A stretch of DNA of 64,000 bases from Liolophura sinensis. Taxonomy: Eukaryota; Mollusca; Polyplacophora; Chitonida; Chitonidae. Shown piece after piece: positions 49,917 through 60,689 of this stretch. Each line of letters begins with the position of its first letter. The first letter of the stretch is position 1. The stretch is taken from contig NC_088295.1 of assembly GCF_032854445.1 (NCBI RefSeq), positions 63,035,249 to 63,099,248 of the forward strand, written 5' to 3'. Below the pieces are notes generated by a model. That model did not search any database. It saw only the letters and a list, made by a program, of their open reading frames with translations, and was not told where the DNA came from. The translations under genes and the position numbers were made by a program.

Positions 49917-50176
49917 GTTAACACAACCTATTGTGACCGCACATTTGGACTACACACTGGTACAGAACACTGAGACAGCACATAGGGACACGCACATAGG
50001 AAAAACACGCTGAGAACGTGTATGGGGGATCGCATAAGAATTCCACATTGAGGCTGCATATTGAGACAGCACATTCGGAATGCAGATTGAGATAGGACAG
50101 GGAGACCACACATTTGAGACCGCTCATTGAGACCTGACATAGGGATTGTATATTGAGACAGCACATTGGGACAACA

Positions 50177-50350
50177 CATTTATTTCTTTATTTGTTTATT
50201 TATTTGATTGGTGTTTTACGCCGTACTCAAGAATATTTCACTTACACTACGGCGGCCAGCATTATTTTGGAAGGAAACCGGGCAGAGCCCGGAGGAAACC
50301 CACGACCATCCGCAGGCCTTCCCACTTACGGCCGGAGAGGAGGCCCCACA
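50177..50350 (-). mobile_element. SINE inserted in the 13-bp array
   Basis: Tail (tttattt)n, 'ttggtgttttacgccgtact', body, then a jump from 'ttacggccggagaggagg' to 'ccccacagcgcatt', so most of the head is deleted. The array resumes directly on both sides. Confidence 0.9.
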
Positions 50351-50815
50351 GCGCATTAAGATAACATATTGGGATGGCACACTGAGGCAGCACATTGGGA
50401 CAATACATTGAGACAGCACACTGGGATCGCACATTGAGACGGCACATCGGGAACGCACATTGAGACAGCACATTGTGATAACACATTGAGACAGGACATT
50501 GGGACAACACATTGAGACAGCACATTAGGATCGTCGTACATTGCGACAGCACATTAGGATCGAACAATGAGACAGCACATAGGGAACGCACATAGAGACA
50601 GCACACTGGGTCGCACATTGAGACAGTACATTGGGACAACACGATGAGGCAGCACACTTCCCAGCACATTGCGACAGTACATAAGGATCGCACATTTAGA
50701 CAGCACATTAGGGTCGCATATTTTAGACAGCACATTGGGACCGCATACTGAAACCGCACACGCAGACACACATTGGGATCGCATAAGAAAACGCTGAGCA
50801 TATAGGCATCAGTCA

Positions 50816-51480
50816 ATGAACGGTTCTTTCTTGAGAATTTTCGTATCTATCCGAAGCGAATTCTGGGCAAGTATTCACTTGTAAATGAGATATGTGTGTG
50901 TTCACAAAAGTAGAAAACATATTTTATATTCTAGAAAGTCATTTTCAGAGACAAATGTTGACACGGTTTACAATCTGTTGGATATTTTGTATATGCATAC
51001 CGAAAACAGAATGAATGCTTGGTGTTTAACACAGCATCGGCAATACATGTACTTCATCCATGTCAGGGCGATACCACAAGTACACATGTAGCGGATGATT
51101 ACCACTTATGGACACGAAATGTTCGTATAAATTTACTGCAATAAATATCTAGTTGAACATTACCGACCCACTACTCATATACTTTTTGGTGTACATATTC
51201 GGGAATGATGTCACCGATGAACATGCACCCTATTTCTGGCTATCCTCACAACAAAGTTGCTTTGACAGCTATCACTGTTGCCATCACCACAGCAGGCTAC
51301 TGAGTTTCCTGACTGACTGCTGAGGCCTTAGGAAAGGTGTAGTTTAAAGTCATGTTTTCTCCCCAAGAAGAAAACTGAGAAGCTTTTGTTTTTACTTAAA
51401 TATGTTACCTTACATTATATACTCCGTATTAAGAAATAAACTTAAGCGTTTCATGTATCCTTTAAGAAAGGGCATTGGCG
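50816..51480. other. No gene seen
   Basis: Unique AT-rich DNA after the 13-bp array. Confidence 0.35.
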
Positions 51481-51482
51481 GC

Positions 51483-51695
51483 ATGTCTATGTGCACATCG
51501 CAATGTGGAAATAACTGGCAATGCTCTGTTACAAATTTTACAAAGTGTCATGAATATAACATGCAGGGTAAATTCTGTAAATCCAGCTGTGATCCGAAAA
51601 TCCAAATGAATTGTGTTGCGCCTGTACACAAAACAGGCTCTTGTGAATCTGTTCGTCGAATCAAACATTCGTGTAGAAGCCATCAACCTATATAG
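51483..51695 (+). CDS. Doubtful cysteine-rich ORF overlapping a dispersed repeat
   Basis: From the ATG at 51483 the frame contains eight cysteines in about 45 codons (starting 'MSMCTSQCGNNWQC'), which is unusual for random AT-rich DNA. The 3' half merges with dispersed repeat D2 (also near 3.0 and 7.8 kb), so the frame's end is repeat sequence. There is no clear signal peptide and no strong splice sites. More likely a chance or decayed frame than a gene. Confidence 0.15.
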   Translation: MSMCTSQCGNNWQCSVTNFTKCHEYNMQGKFCKSSCDPKIQMNCVAPVHKTGSCESVRRIKHSCRSHQPI

Positions 51696-51790
51696 ACGTT
51701 CCAAGTCAATGATTGCAAGGCCAATTCTCAAAACGTCGATTAACACAAACCACCAAAGAGCTAAAAAAAAACATATGATGTACGAAATTG
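51640..51790 (+). repeat. Dispersed repeat D2, copy 3
   Basis: 'cgaatcaaacattcgtgtag', 'aagccatcaacc' and 'acacaaaccaccaaagagct' match the 7.8 kb copy. Confidence 0.6.
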
Positions 51791-51879
51791 GGAAGGAATC
51801 GTGCGACAGTGTCTATTCCAACGTCATAGTATTATGTATTTTTGTATATTTGTATTATATGCTTATATTATGGTGTAAG

Positions 51880-52022
51880 TGGGAAGGTCTTTCAGCAACC
51901 TGCGGATGGTCGTGGGTTTCCCCCGGGCTCTGCCCGGTTTCCACCACCATAATGCTGGTCGCCGTCGTATAAGGGAAATATTCTTGAGTACGTCGTAAAA
52001 CACCAGTGAAATAAAGAAATAA
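51880..52022 (+). mobile_element. SINE 3' half
   Basis: 'gcaacctgcggatggtcgtg', 'ggctctgcccggtttccacc', 'attcttgagtacgtcgtaaa', 'acaccagtgaaataaagaaa'. Close to the family consensus. Confidence 0.88.
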
Positions 52023-53897
52023 AGCATTTTTTTCTTTTCAAATTTTTACGGACGTCCGGGATAAAATCTTGCTGAGGAATTTTTCATCCAACCCATGCAT
52101 CCATTGCTAACAGACCCTCCTTTACGGATTTAATCTCATCACCTAAAGCCTAAATACCTTTTTGATGTTTTATGGGGTACTATATTTGTTTCAAAATCGT
52201 CCATATTTAGAAGAATCTTCCACAACTCATTTATATTCATCATTTGAAATTAGATTTGATCCCTAGTTGGTAACACAATATTTAATTATATGCTATCACA
52301 ACGACAATAATCGGATGGTGCGCACTGCGTGAGAAAGAGGAGCGCTGAAACTTTACCAAGGTTGATTGTAGATATACGACTGACGGAAATGCAGTTAATC
52401 CTGCATCTGGATGGTGCATAACAGTATAAACACGACTTCAAAATCATCATCGTTATTTGCCGTTTAAGAAACATCGTACGCCATTATTTTTACCAGTCCG
52501 TTAGTTTTTCGGCAGCGCTATAGTTCACTGCAATCGACGGTTGTCAATCTCTGGTTTGTTTCTGGAAGCGCTTGTAAGATTACTCTTTAGGCTTTTTTTT
52601 CTATCACTATAGCTCGGTCTTACCACATTTTTCTTGTGTTCACACCTTTTCGTATACGGCGCAGTGTGATACTACCTTATCTTCTATCTTTCAATATTAA
52701 CGGACCAATAACTTCATTAGCTGAGAACATCAATGTATTTTTCTATTAGCCAGTAATTTCCTTCCTGCCGTCCTGTCCGGATATTCCGTTTACTGAATCT
52801 CTGCACTCATTTACTCTGCGTTACAAATTTATTGAGCCTAAGAGCCAGACAAAAACTACTCCAATCGCCGTGTATCTATTCTCAATAATATCCCTGTGGC
52901 TTCGTGCGGGCAAAACAGGAGCATCGTGTGCAATATTTAATTTGATATTCATTTTTGGAGAATAGAGAATAGATGTTGTCGTCTGAGTTGCAACTCTTTA
53001 CGCTTGTAGCAAATCCTGATAAAATATCCGTAAGGATGAAGTTGGTTACAAAGGTACAGCTGACAGATGTCTGGAAATGTTTGCTTTCCTCCAGGCATGT
53101 ATGAAAAAGGATTACGCTGATGAGATATAAGATGCTTTTTTTCGTAAGAGTCTCGCCTGCGGAAGACGACTGATTTGTTTAGGGTGGAGATAAGCTGCCC
53201 CGTGCTGGTAGACTACAGGTAGAATTCTGTATTAAAAGTGCTCACACCCGTCTCCGATCGGAACGGTTGCATGTACTGCAGCGAGCCTTTCTGTTGACTC
53301 GTCCTTTGCCTACGTGATTCGTGAAAATCATCTTGGGCGCACTACAAAACTGGAAGAGCAGACGTCATCAAAACCCATTTAACCTTTAGTAGGAAATGCA
53401 CGATCTTTGGTGACCAACTACCGTTTGATTTGTGCATACATGAAGCATGGTATGAGCACTGACCAGTCGTTATATGTCGGGCTGTGGCATCAGTAGCATT
53501 ACTACAGGCTGACCTCATCACTGATCAATATTTGAGTTTATTGCCATTGTACCTTCGTTGATTTGGGCTGTTCCATTTGACGTTCGCTTTAGTGGCACCT
53601 TCCTGATCTGACAGATGATTGACTCCCCCTTTTAGGAAACTAACAATAGACTTTCCTCGACTCGTGGGCTTCTAATCGTCATGTTTCCACACGTGGACCA
53701 CTAAAGACTTGGCACTACAGGCTCAGCCGAAGTGGGCGCGGCCCTCGAAGGAAGGAAGGAATTCCGTGGGAACATCAAGAGTATTTTAAATTCCGGCTCA
53801 TTTCTCAGGGAAACTGTGGACAAGGAAAGTTGTAAACTCTGGAATTTTCGTTTCAGCCGCACTAGTGTGTCGGACGTTTTGGGCCGTCTGCTAAACA
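52023..53897. other. No gene body; possible 5' flank of the 53.9 kb exon
   Basis: 52.0-53.6 kb shows no exon or repeat I can name. 53.70-53.90 kb ('gtgggcgcggccctcgaagg') is richer in GC and leads into the signal-peptide ATG, so it may be its 5' UTR or promoter. Confidence 0.35.
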
Positions 53898-53973
53898 ATG
53901 GAACACCAGTACATATGGTGGCTTGCTGTCACATCAACTCTGTATTTATGCTTCTCTGCTGACCTCACAGAAG
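53898..53973 (+). CDS. Candidate first coding exon with signal peptide; rest of gene not found
   Basis: ATG at 53898 opens 25 codons plus one base: a short polar start (MEHQY), a hydrophobic core (IWWLAVTSTLYLCF) and then 'SADLTE'. This has the shape of a signal peptide with a likely cleavage site after 'CFSA'. It ends in a strong splice donor, 'GAAG|GTAAGA' (donor at 53974). Upstream 53.7-53.9 kb is relatively GC-rich and could be 5' UTR. Phase-1 exon endings right after a signal peptide are common in secreted and cell-surface proteins. I see no matching downstream exon before 64 kb that I can defend, so the gene presumably has a long first intron and continues right. The protein family is unknown. 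Confidence 0.5.
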
Positions 53974-54155
53974 GTAAGATGACATATTTTTTACACAGTT
54001 TAACTTTATTCATGTAGATGATTTTTTTTTGTAATCGTTGACCTAGCAAAAGGTAAAATAAGTTCTTTTCATGTTGGACCTGAAGGTTAAGATAGTTTAT
54101 TTTTACCGCTTTGAGCTTTGTTTTGTCACGGATCTAACGGAAAATAAAATAACTT
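53955..54155 (+). repeat. Imperfect repeats of an exon-end/splice-donor motif
   Basis: The exon end 'gacctcacagaaggtaagat' is echoed by 'gacctagcaaaaggtaaaat' (54040), 'gacctgaaggttaagatag' (54080) and 'gatctaacggaaaataaaat' (54131). Each is followed by a T-rich stretch. Spacing is irregular (about 80, 40 and 50 bp). Confidence 0.5.
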
Positions 54156-55930
54156 ATTTCTTTATTTGAACATTACATTACGACAACACCAAGCTAAGTA
54201 AATGTGCCTGTGCTTTAACTTGGGCAGAATTCTGTATTTTAATGACTCTTGTATGGAACTTCAAAGTTTAGCTTCACAATTTGTATCCTGCTAACACCGC
54301 TAGTCTCTCTGTTTAAGTTTTGTCTGTACTTGCTATTAAAGAGGAGCGTGGTATATCGATTGAAAAAGATTTGTCTTCATTTTGACTATGTCACACTTGA
54401 TCTGCCCGTCTTCACCTGGTTCACTAATGTTAATCGTGTAATATTATTCCAATCCGGGCTGCTGAACCAAACCATTACCTATTCTGTTGATTATATTGAT
54501 GACTTACAATCCTAACATTGCAGTATAACTTTTTTATCGTTTTTCTCAATTATAAATATCATTTAGTTCCCATATTTTTCATTCTCACATAGGCTGATTT
54601 TGGCCGAAACCTTGTTCCACCAATTCATATCAAGGTGATTGGGGGTGTGTAGTTTGACACGATTTAAGTATCTACATAAACATTTACTAATAAAAACATT
54701 TGACCGAGTACAAGAGATCAATTGCGACTATTACACTGTCGGGGCTGCTCTTGTTTGACGTTCTTTGCAAGTCTTTAATATTCATCTGTGGCTCTGTAAA
54801 GTTTTCAGTTAGAAACGTCCGTCTTTTACCTTTAAGAACACCGTGGAAGTCGTTTGCTTGAAACGCCGTTTCATACATTGAGGCTATTTAGTACAAAGGA
54901 AGCCGAGTGAAGTATTCGGAAAACTGCAAACAGTAACTCGTTGATGGGGACAGTTGCTCAGAATTCTCCAAAATCACAACCTCTCTCTCCCTCTCTTGAT
55001 CAGCATGCACACTTTTCCCTCTCGGTTCATTTTATCTGCATCCTAGGAACTACGAAGTCTTAACAAAGCTATGGTAACACAAATCTGTTATGATCACATT
55101 GTGGTACATTTCTAAATATTTCAGTTAAGTAAAATATCAAATATGTGGAATGGGTTCTTATTTCGTTGTGCTTTTTTTTATTTTTTTTGCTGCGCAGAAA
55201 TGTCTCGCTAACTTACCCCAACATACAGCTTAAACCATATTGAATGAAAGTAAATGATAATTGGATATTTGTATATGAATTATGAATATGAGCTTGAACG
55301 CGTTTTGCATTGACGCATTTTTTATAGAGGAAAGCCATGGTGCTATTAGGACTGTACTGATATTTAGTTGATAGTATTAGCTTAGCATTGAAACTACAGG
55401 TAAACCTATATCTGCAACACCTTTTGGAGTTGTATTGTTTCAACAGAGCAGTCAACTGTTTCCCTGTAACAGAGAGTTTCGCTCGTTTCGTTATGGCAAT
55501 AGTTTATAGTTCTATACGTTGCTAAGAGTGATAGAACTGTTTACCACATATACCGTTCAACTGTTAAAAAATAATAGTACCTTCAGCTAAAATATTCTAA
55601 TAAATAATGCCAGAATACCACAACGAACATTTGTTGTTTGAAGGCAATGATGCGAAGTGCGCAAAAGGTTAAATTCCATGCGGCATAAAATGAGCCTTTG
55701 CGACAAATTTGTCTGTCATTGAAGCACATTGATCATTAATAATTAAAATAAAACTTGCAGAAAGTATGCCAAGGATCATATGGAAAGCAAGGCTATCACA
55801 AAACCTAGAGATATGAGGATGATCAAAGTGAACCAGGCGTGCGATGCATCAATACAAAAACTGCATTAGCCATTACTGAAATGATCGTCCCTGTGTTCCC
55901 AGAAGCGCGTTTCTCAGTCTACATAGTTAT
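54156..55930. other. No gene seen; probable intron
   Basis: AT-rich sequence, presumably intron 1 of the gene starting at 53.9 kb. No exon or repeat recognised. Confidence 0.35.
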
Positions 55931-55934
55931 GGGT

Positions 55935-56018
55935 CATGAGAGATGGGGGTACGTGTATCATGGGGATAGGAATTGAGGGGGTCATTGGATAGGAGTAGAT
56001 GGGTCATTGGCGTAGGGA

Positions 56019-56050
<32 letters not shown>

Positions 56051-56735
56051 TGAGTCATTAGAAAGGAGGGGATGGGTTATGGGGATAGAAGTGGGAGGGT
56101 CATGGGTTTAGGGACAAGTGGATCATGGGGATAGGAAATGGTGGGTCATCGGAAAGGATTAGGCGCGTCATTGGGTTAGAAGTGGGAGGGTCAGTGGTGT
56201 AGGGAAGGGTGGGTCTTTAGAAAGGAGGGGGTGGGCTATGGAGATAGAGTCATGGGTTTAGGGACGAGTGGGTCATGAGATAGGAGTGGGCGGGTCATGG
56301 GATAGAAGTGGGAGGGTCATGGGTGTAGGGACGAGTGGGTCATGGGATTGGAGGGGGTGGGTCATGGGGATAGAAATGGGAGGGTATGGGTGTAGGGACG
56401 AGTGGGTCATGAGATAGGAGTGGGTGGGTAATGGGGATAGAAATGGGAGGGTCATGGGTGTAGGGACGTGTGGGTCATGAGATAGGAGTGGGTGGGTCAC
56501 GGGGATAGAAGTGGGAGGGTCATGGGTGTAGGGACGGGTGGGTCATGAGATAGGAGTGGGTGGCTCATGGGGATAGAAGTGGGAGGGTCATGGGCGTAGG
56601 TACGAGTGGGTCATGAGGCAGGAGTGGATGGCTCATGGGGAAAGGAGTTAGTGGGTCATGTGATAAAAGTGGGATCGTCATGGGTGTTGGGATGGGTGGG
56701 TCATGAGTATAGGTGTGGGTGGGGATGGGAGATAG
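55935..56735. repeat. G-rich tandem array, period about 67 bp
   Basis: The plus strand repeats 'gggtcatgggtgtagggacg', 'agtgggtcatgagatagga', 'gtgggtgggtcatggggata', 'gaagtgggag'. Regular 67-bp spacing is seen from about 56315 to 56650; the left part is more irregular and contains a (gt)n-G17 run at 56022-56050. Strand asymmetry is extreme, almost no C on the plus strand. Confidence 0.92.
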
Positions 56736-57494
56736 CTTCTGTAACAGATATTTGTGATTACCTTATTCCCCAAATGGATTTTAAAATCGTAGTGTCAAAC
56801 TATATTTTCAATATTCATGCTGCACACATTTTTCAGCACAAGTGTGGGCAACCCAACAACAACGCCAATATGTTCTAATGACCTTGTTACTACTCACCAG
56901 TGCCCACTTTTTCTTATCTAATGCAGGACAAAGGCGGAAATGAACTTTGTTCCACTTCCCCATATGTCACTGTACCTTTGTGTTAAAGTTCTCAGAACAC
57001 TGCACTCTCCTTAAGACCAATATGAAGCAAACCCAGTGACATTAGTTAATTAACCATCCTTCCGGACCACACATAGCGGCCAAATGAATTTCTTTTCGGT
57101 GAATGATAAAAACCACTCAGTCAAAAGGATGCAACTACCCTAAAATAGCGCTGGTTCCTTGAAGGCTCTGGCGACAACACTTTAGATTAACACGTCAAAT
57201 CCTCGGCCTCATCGTAGACAGTTTCCATCGAACTCCAGCTCAGGATTGCTTCGAGCTAGACACGGATAAAGACTATAGAAATCTAGATCGGATTTGTGTA
57301 AGCTACAGAACACCGACCTCTTTTTTATTGTGGATATTCACGTCTCAAACCGTTCTGTTATCACTTATCGGCTTTTGTGCTACTAACAACATGAAATATA
57401 TTGATCTACAATTTGCCTGCTGGTTCGGTATAAGTAATGAGCAAATTTGCCGAAGGTAATATGTATTTCCATAAACAACACCTCCGTCTGAGAT
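56736..57494. other. No gene seen
   Basis: AT-rich sequence; no feature supported. Confidence 0.35.
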
Positions 57495-57590
57495 ATTTCA
57501 TATTACAACGAAACGGAACTTTTGTCTTATATCTGGTTCGGTATATGAAGAAGAGCGCACATTTCCTGAAGATAAAATGTAATTCCATTA
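57495..57590 (+). repeat. Dispersed repeat D4, copy 1
   Basis: 'tttcatattacaacgaaacg', 'gaacttttgtcttatatctg' and 'gagcgcacatttcctgaaga' recur 1.17 kb away at 58670. Confidence 0.8.
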
Positions 57591-58341
57591 TAAACTTTTT
57601 CTTTTCTCTTAAGGGAAAAACTTTTTCATCTAAATTTGTCCTCAGCCTTTTATACTTTTAAAATAAGCTTCATGTGTGTTGCACGTGACATGGTTTGGTT
57701 AATATTTGATATTAATGGTTGACATTTATAAGTCACAATTCTCTCAGTAAATATTCAAGATCACAGTCAGTTATAGTGTTTAAGATAACTCATGAAAACA
57801 TTAGAGTATTGGTCTGATTTGAGCTCAGATTAACATGTTTCTCTTAGAAAAAATTTTCGTTTTTTTATAATTTTGGTAGAGCTTTTTAATAGCTCAGTAC
57901 GATTTTTGCCTAGTTAATTTGTTATCCATCACACATAAGGATCATTATGTAACCTTAGATGAGAGGCGAAATTCTTAAACCATTTTGATACAAGAGTCTT
58001 GAAGACAGCGGTAATATCGCGATAAATGGTTTCGGTTTACTCATCGACATGTGGGAGTGATGGCGTTGCGTCTCGGCTGAATAGATAAATCAATAACAGA
58101 TCACGGATTGATTTTGGTCTGTATTAGTTTTGCTCTTAAGCCCCTGAATTCGTAAGTTTCGATGGGATTTCTGCGAATTTCCGCGAATTTACCTACTGTA
58201 AGAACCCAGGGCAGGTTGTTAGAGTTTTAAGATGGAAAGGATTTGACTTAAGTGCCTGCTCAGGATAGCAGAGTCTGTTATCAGCTTTGGCCGCTAAGAT
58301 TCTTCCGCGATGTCTCCCAGGATGCCGACATGCAAACACGG

Positions 58342-58434
58342 CTAATGGGACTCGGGGCTACAGCGCGGGCACCTGTTCTCCCAAGAGCATAGCCACGAAT
58401 AATCACAGCGCTTTTTGTCAAAAGAATTGAAAGT
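58342..58434 (-). CDS. Candidate short terminal exon with Cys-rich C-terminus (unidentified)
   Basis: On the minus strand a good acceptor ('ctatttgcag') precedes 31 in-phase codons ending in TAG. The peptide has a basic triplet Lys-Lys-Arg followed by four cysteines spaced C-x5-C-x5-C-x2-C. The segment is GC-rich compared with its flanks, as exons in this window are. A competing open frame exists on the plus strand over the same bases (from about 58280 to 58390), so strand is uncertain. No family recognised; it may not be a gene. Confidence 0.2.
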   Translation of the reverse strand, partial: TFNSFDKKRCDYSWLCSWENRCPRCSPESH

Positions 58435-58667
58435 CTGCAAATAGAAAGGTGTGACTTCCCCAAATTCCTATTTATTCTGCAGCCCATCTCACTGCCCCCA
58501 TATTTTATGGCTTTATATGACGTTCACAGTTTCATTTAATATATACTTTGTACATCATATGCCACTGTTGACAATACCTTAACTGTGGAGTCAAATGTTT
58601 GCAACTTCAACATGCACCAGATGTTTCACGCAATCGACTCAAAAACAAGCATGACACCACTGTCTAA

Positions 58668-58770
58668 GAAATTTCATTTTACAACAAAACGGAACTTTTG
58701 CCCTATATCTGATTCGGTATATAAAGAGGAGCGCACATTTCCGGAAGTTAAAATGTAATTCTATTAAAAG
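58668..58770 (+). repeat. Dispersed repeat D4, copy 2
   Basis: About 95 bp similar to 57495-57590 by eye, in the same orientation: 'ttacaacaaaacggaacttt', 'gaggagcgcacatttccgga', 'agttaaaatgtaattctatt'. Confidence 0.8.
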
Positions 58771-59059
58771 GGTAAAGGCTCCTGAAATAAGTATTTCCCA
58801 ATTTTAACTGTTCAGTGCTGTTCATGTGGATTTTTATTGTTCACTTGTGATTTTCGTGTTTGAATTTTGGCAGTGGTAAAGGATAGAATGATACTTTTTG
58901 TTAGTCGGTGAGCCCCTTCTAAGATATTCTCATTCTGAAAAGCTGGTTCCTCAATGACAGCAAACTGAAATTAAAATCTCCCCTGTAGCAATTGCAATTA
59001 TGCTAAATATTCAATAAGGTGAACACAGCTCTCAAACATGATTAGTTGGAGACCACTTG

Positions 59060-59240
59060 TCTTCCACCCATATGGCGCACAACTTTGTAAGGCCTACGTT
59101 ACGAGTGAGGAAGTTTGTCAGTTAGCTGCCTAACTGCCAAAAGTCGATGATGTCACACTTGCACTGCGGTTTCCTCCACCCATATTACTGACCGCCATCA
59201 TAAAATTGAGAAATATGAAAGTATGGCCTTTATCAACAAT
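59060..59240 (+). repeat. Dispersed repeat D3, copy 3 (opposite orientation)
   Basis: 'ccacttgtcttccacccata', 'gtttcctccacccatattac' and 'gaccgccatcataaaattga' correspond to the reverse complement of the 42.5 and 44.6 kb copies. Confidence 0.5.
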
Positions 59241-59926
59241 CAAGCAACATATAAAACCAACGGACACATGTAAGTGAAAATATCTTGCGTAATGCACTAA
59301 TATAAAACATATAAACTCCTTCCAACCTATTTCCTAGGAAATAATGCGAATTCGTTCTTGAATCGAGATCCCATGGTAATTAAATTGGATCATTTGATTA
59401 TTAATGTTGACACAACTTGTGTGGAAAATAAATGTATACTACACCTCCATGTTTATTTGCCAGTATGCGTTCTTATACGAAGGAAGTGCTGGTATGCCCT
59501 TTAAGGGAATTCCGGAAGCCTTGCAATGGTTTGAGACACCTGCGGCGACTTTACTGTTCGTACTCTACACTGTATAAGGCCACTTGATATCTGATCTCCT
59601 GGTCTCTTTGCATTGTTTGAATGTGACTTTAGGTTAAATGTGATAACAACACAGCATTTTGAGTTATTCGAGACCTGTGACGTCAGTTAACATCTGTTGA
59701 ATATGTTAAATTGCAGTGAAAATCACTGCATTTTTTTACCTAATTCTGTTTTGGCCGTGATGCTAGGGGGCGTGTAAATTGCTACTATTTATACATTTAC
59801 ATGAACGGTTAAAATAAAACCCTGACAAATAAACTGACAACAGGCTGTATTTCACCAGTTACGTGTGACCATTTCCCAGCTATCACACTGTCGTCGTTGC
59901 TCTCGTCTTACTCTATGCTGTACGTC
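59241..59926. other. No gene seen
   Basis: AT-rich DNA with no supported feature. Confidence 0.35.
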
Positions 59927-60070
59927 CTTATTTATTTATTTATTTGATTGGTGTTTTACGGCGTACTCAAGAATATTTCACTTATACGACGGCGGCCAGC
60001 ATTATGGTGAGTGGAAACCGGGCAGAGCCCAGGGGGAAACCCACGACCATCCGCAGGTTGCTGACAGACC
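59927..60070 (-). mobile_element. SINE 3' half
   Basis: (ttta)n, 'gattggtgttttacggcgta', 'cttatacgacggcggccagc', 'gggcagagcccagggggaaa', ending at 'gcaggttgctgacagaccct'. Close to consensus; head absent. Confidence 0.9.
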
Positions 60071-60689
60071 CTGTCCGCCTTTAATTATATTCGTAACTGG
60101 GAGTTGTTTTTGCTTATACTGACGACAAAGGTTCCGTTCTTTGTGATATACGAAAAGAGTCACAGCGTGGGCTGTAAAACCGATAGTGTGACAATTGTGT
60201 GATAATTGATAAATGACGTAACCGCTGAAATACGATCTCTAGTCAGTTTCTCTCAGTTAGGATTTTATGCTAATTGTTCATGTAAATGCTTAAATACAAG
60301 CAAATTACGCACCCATTCCTCTTGCATCATGGCTTCAGCGGAATTAAATTAAAAAGTGCACGGTCTTATTTGCTATTTATTAGACGTCACTGGTCTAGAA
60401 TTACTCCAAATATTGTGTTGCCATTACATGAAATAACATTAAAACAATGCAAAACAATAACCGACCAACACGTAAGGCACAAGATGGACACCTTCATCAA
60501 CTCTGGCACCACAATCAACATGGAAAAGCGAGATGTTTTATTTACAGATAAATAGAATTGAAGCAGTGCAAAAAGGTCTTCAAAAGACGAGGCATGTATA
60601 ATCTCTAACCATGCTGTATTCCACAGTTTTAACCTTCAATAACTGCCTCTTTCATATGGTCGGTATACCATAGTCTTGTTGGCGTGCCA

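Larger units (their letters stand above)
49020..50815. repeat. 13-bp (26-bp dimer) tandem array, interrupted
   Basis: Basic unit 'cacattgagacag' alternates with variants such as 'cacattgggacaa' or 'cacattgggatcg', giving 26-bp dimers that are clearest at 50380-50700. Reverse frames of 167-184 codons, rich in Cys, Ser and Val, are by-products. Two insertions split the array: a tRNA-like piece at 49860-49916 and a SINE at 50177-50350. Confidence 0.92.

Noticed and set aside
49421-50816. Cys/Val/Ser-rich frames up to 184 codons on the minus strand
   Set aside because: They translate the 13-bp array, and one runs through a SINE.
56273-56500. Pro/His/Ser-rich minus-strand frame
   Set aside because: Translation of the G-rich 67-bp array.
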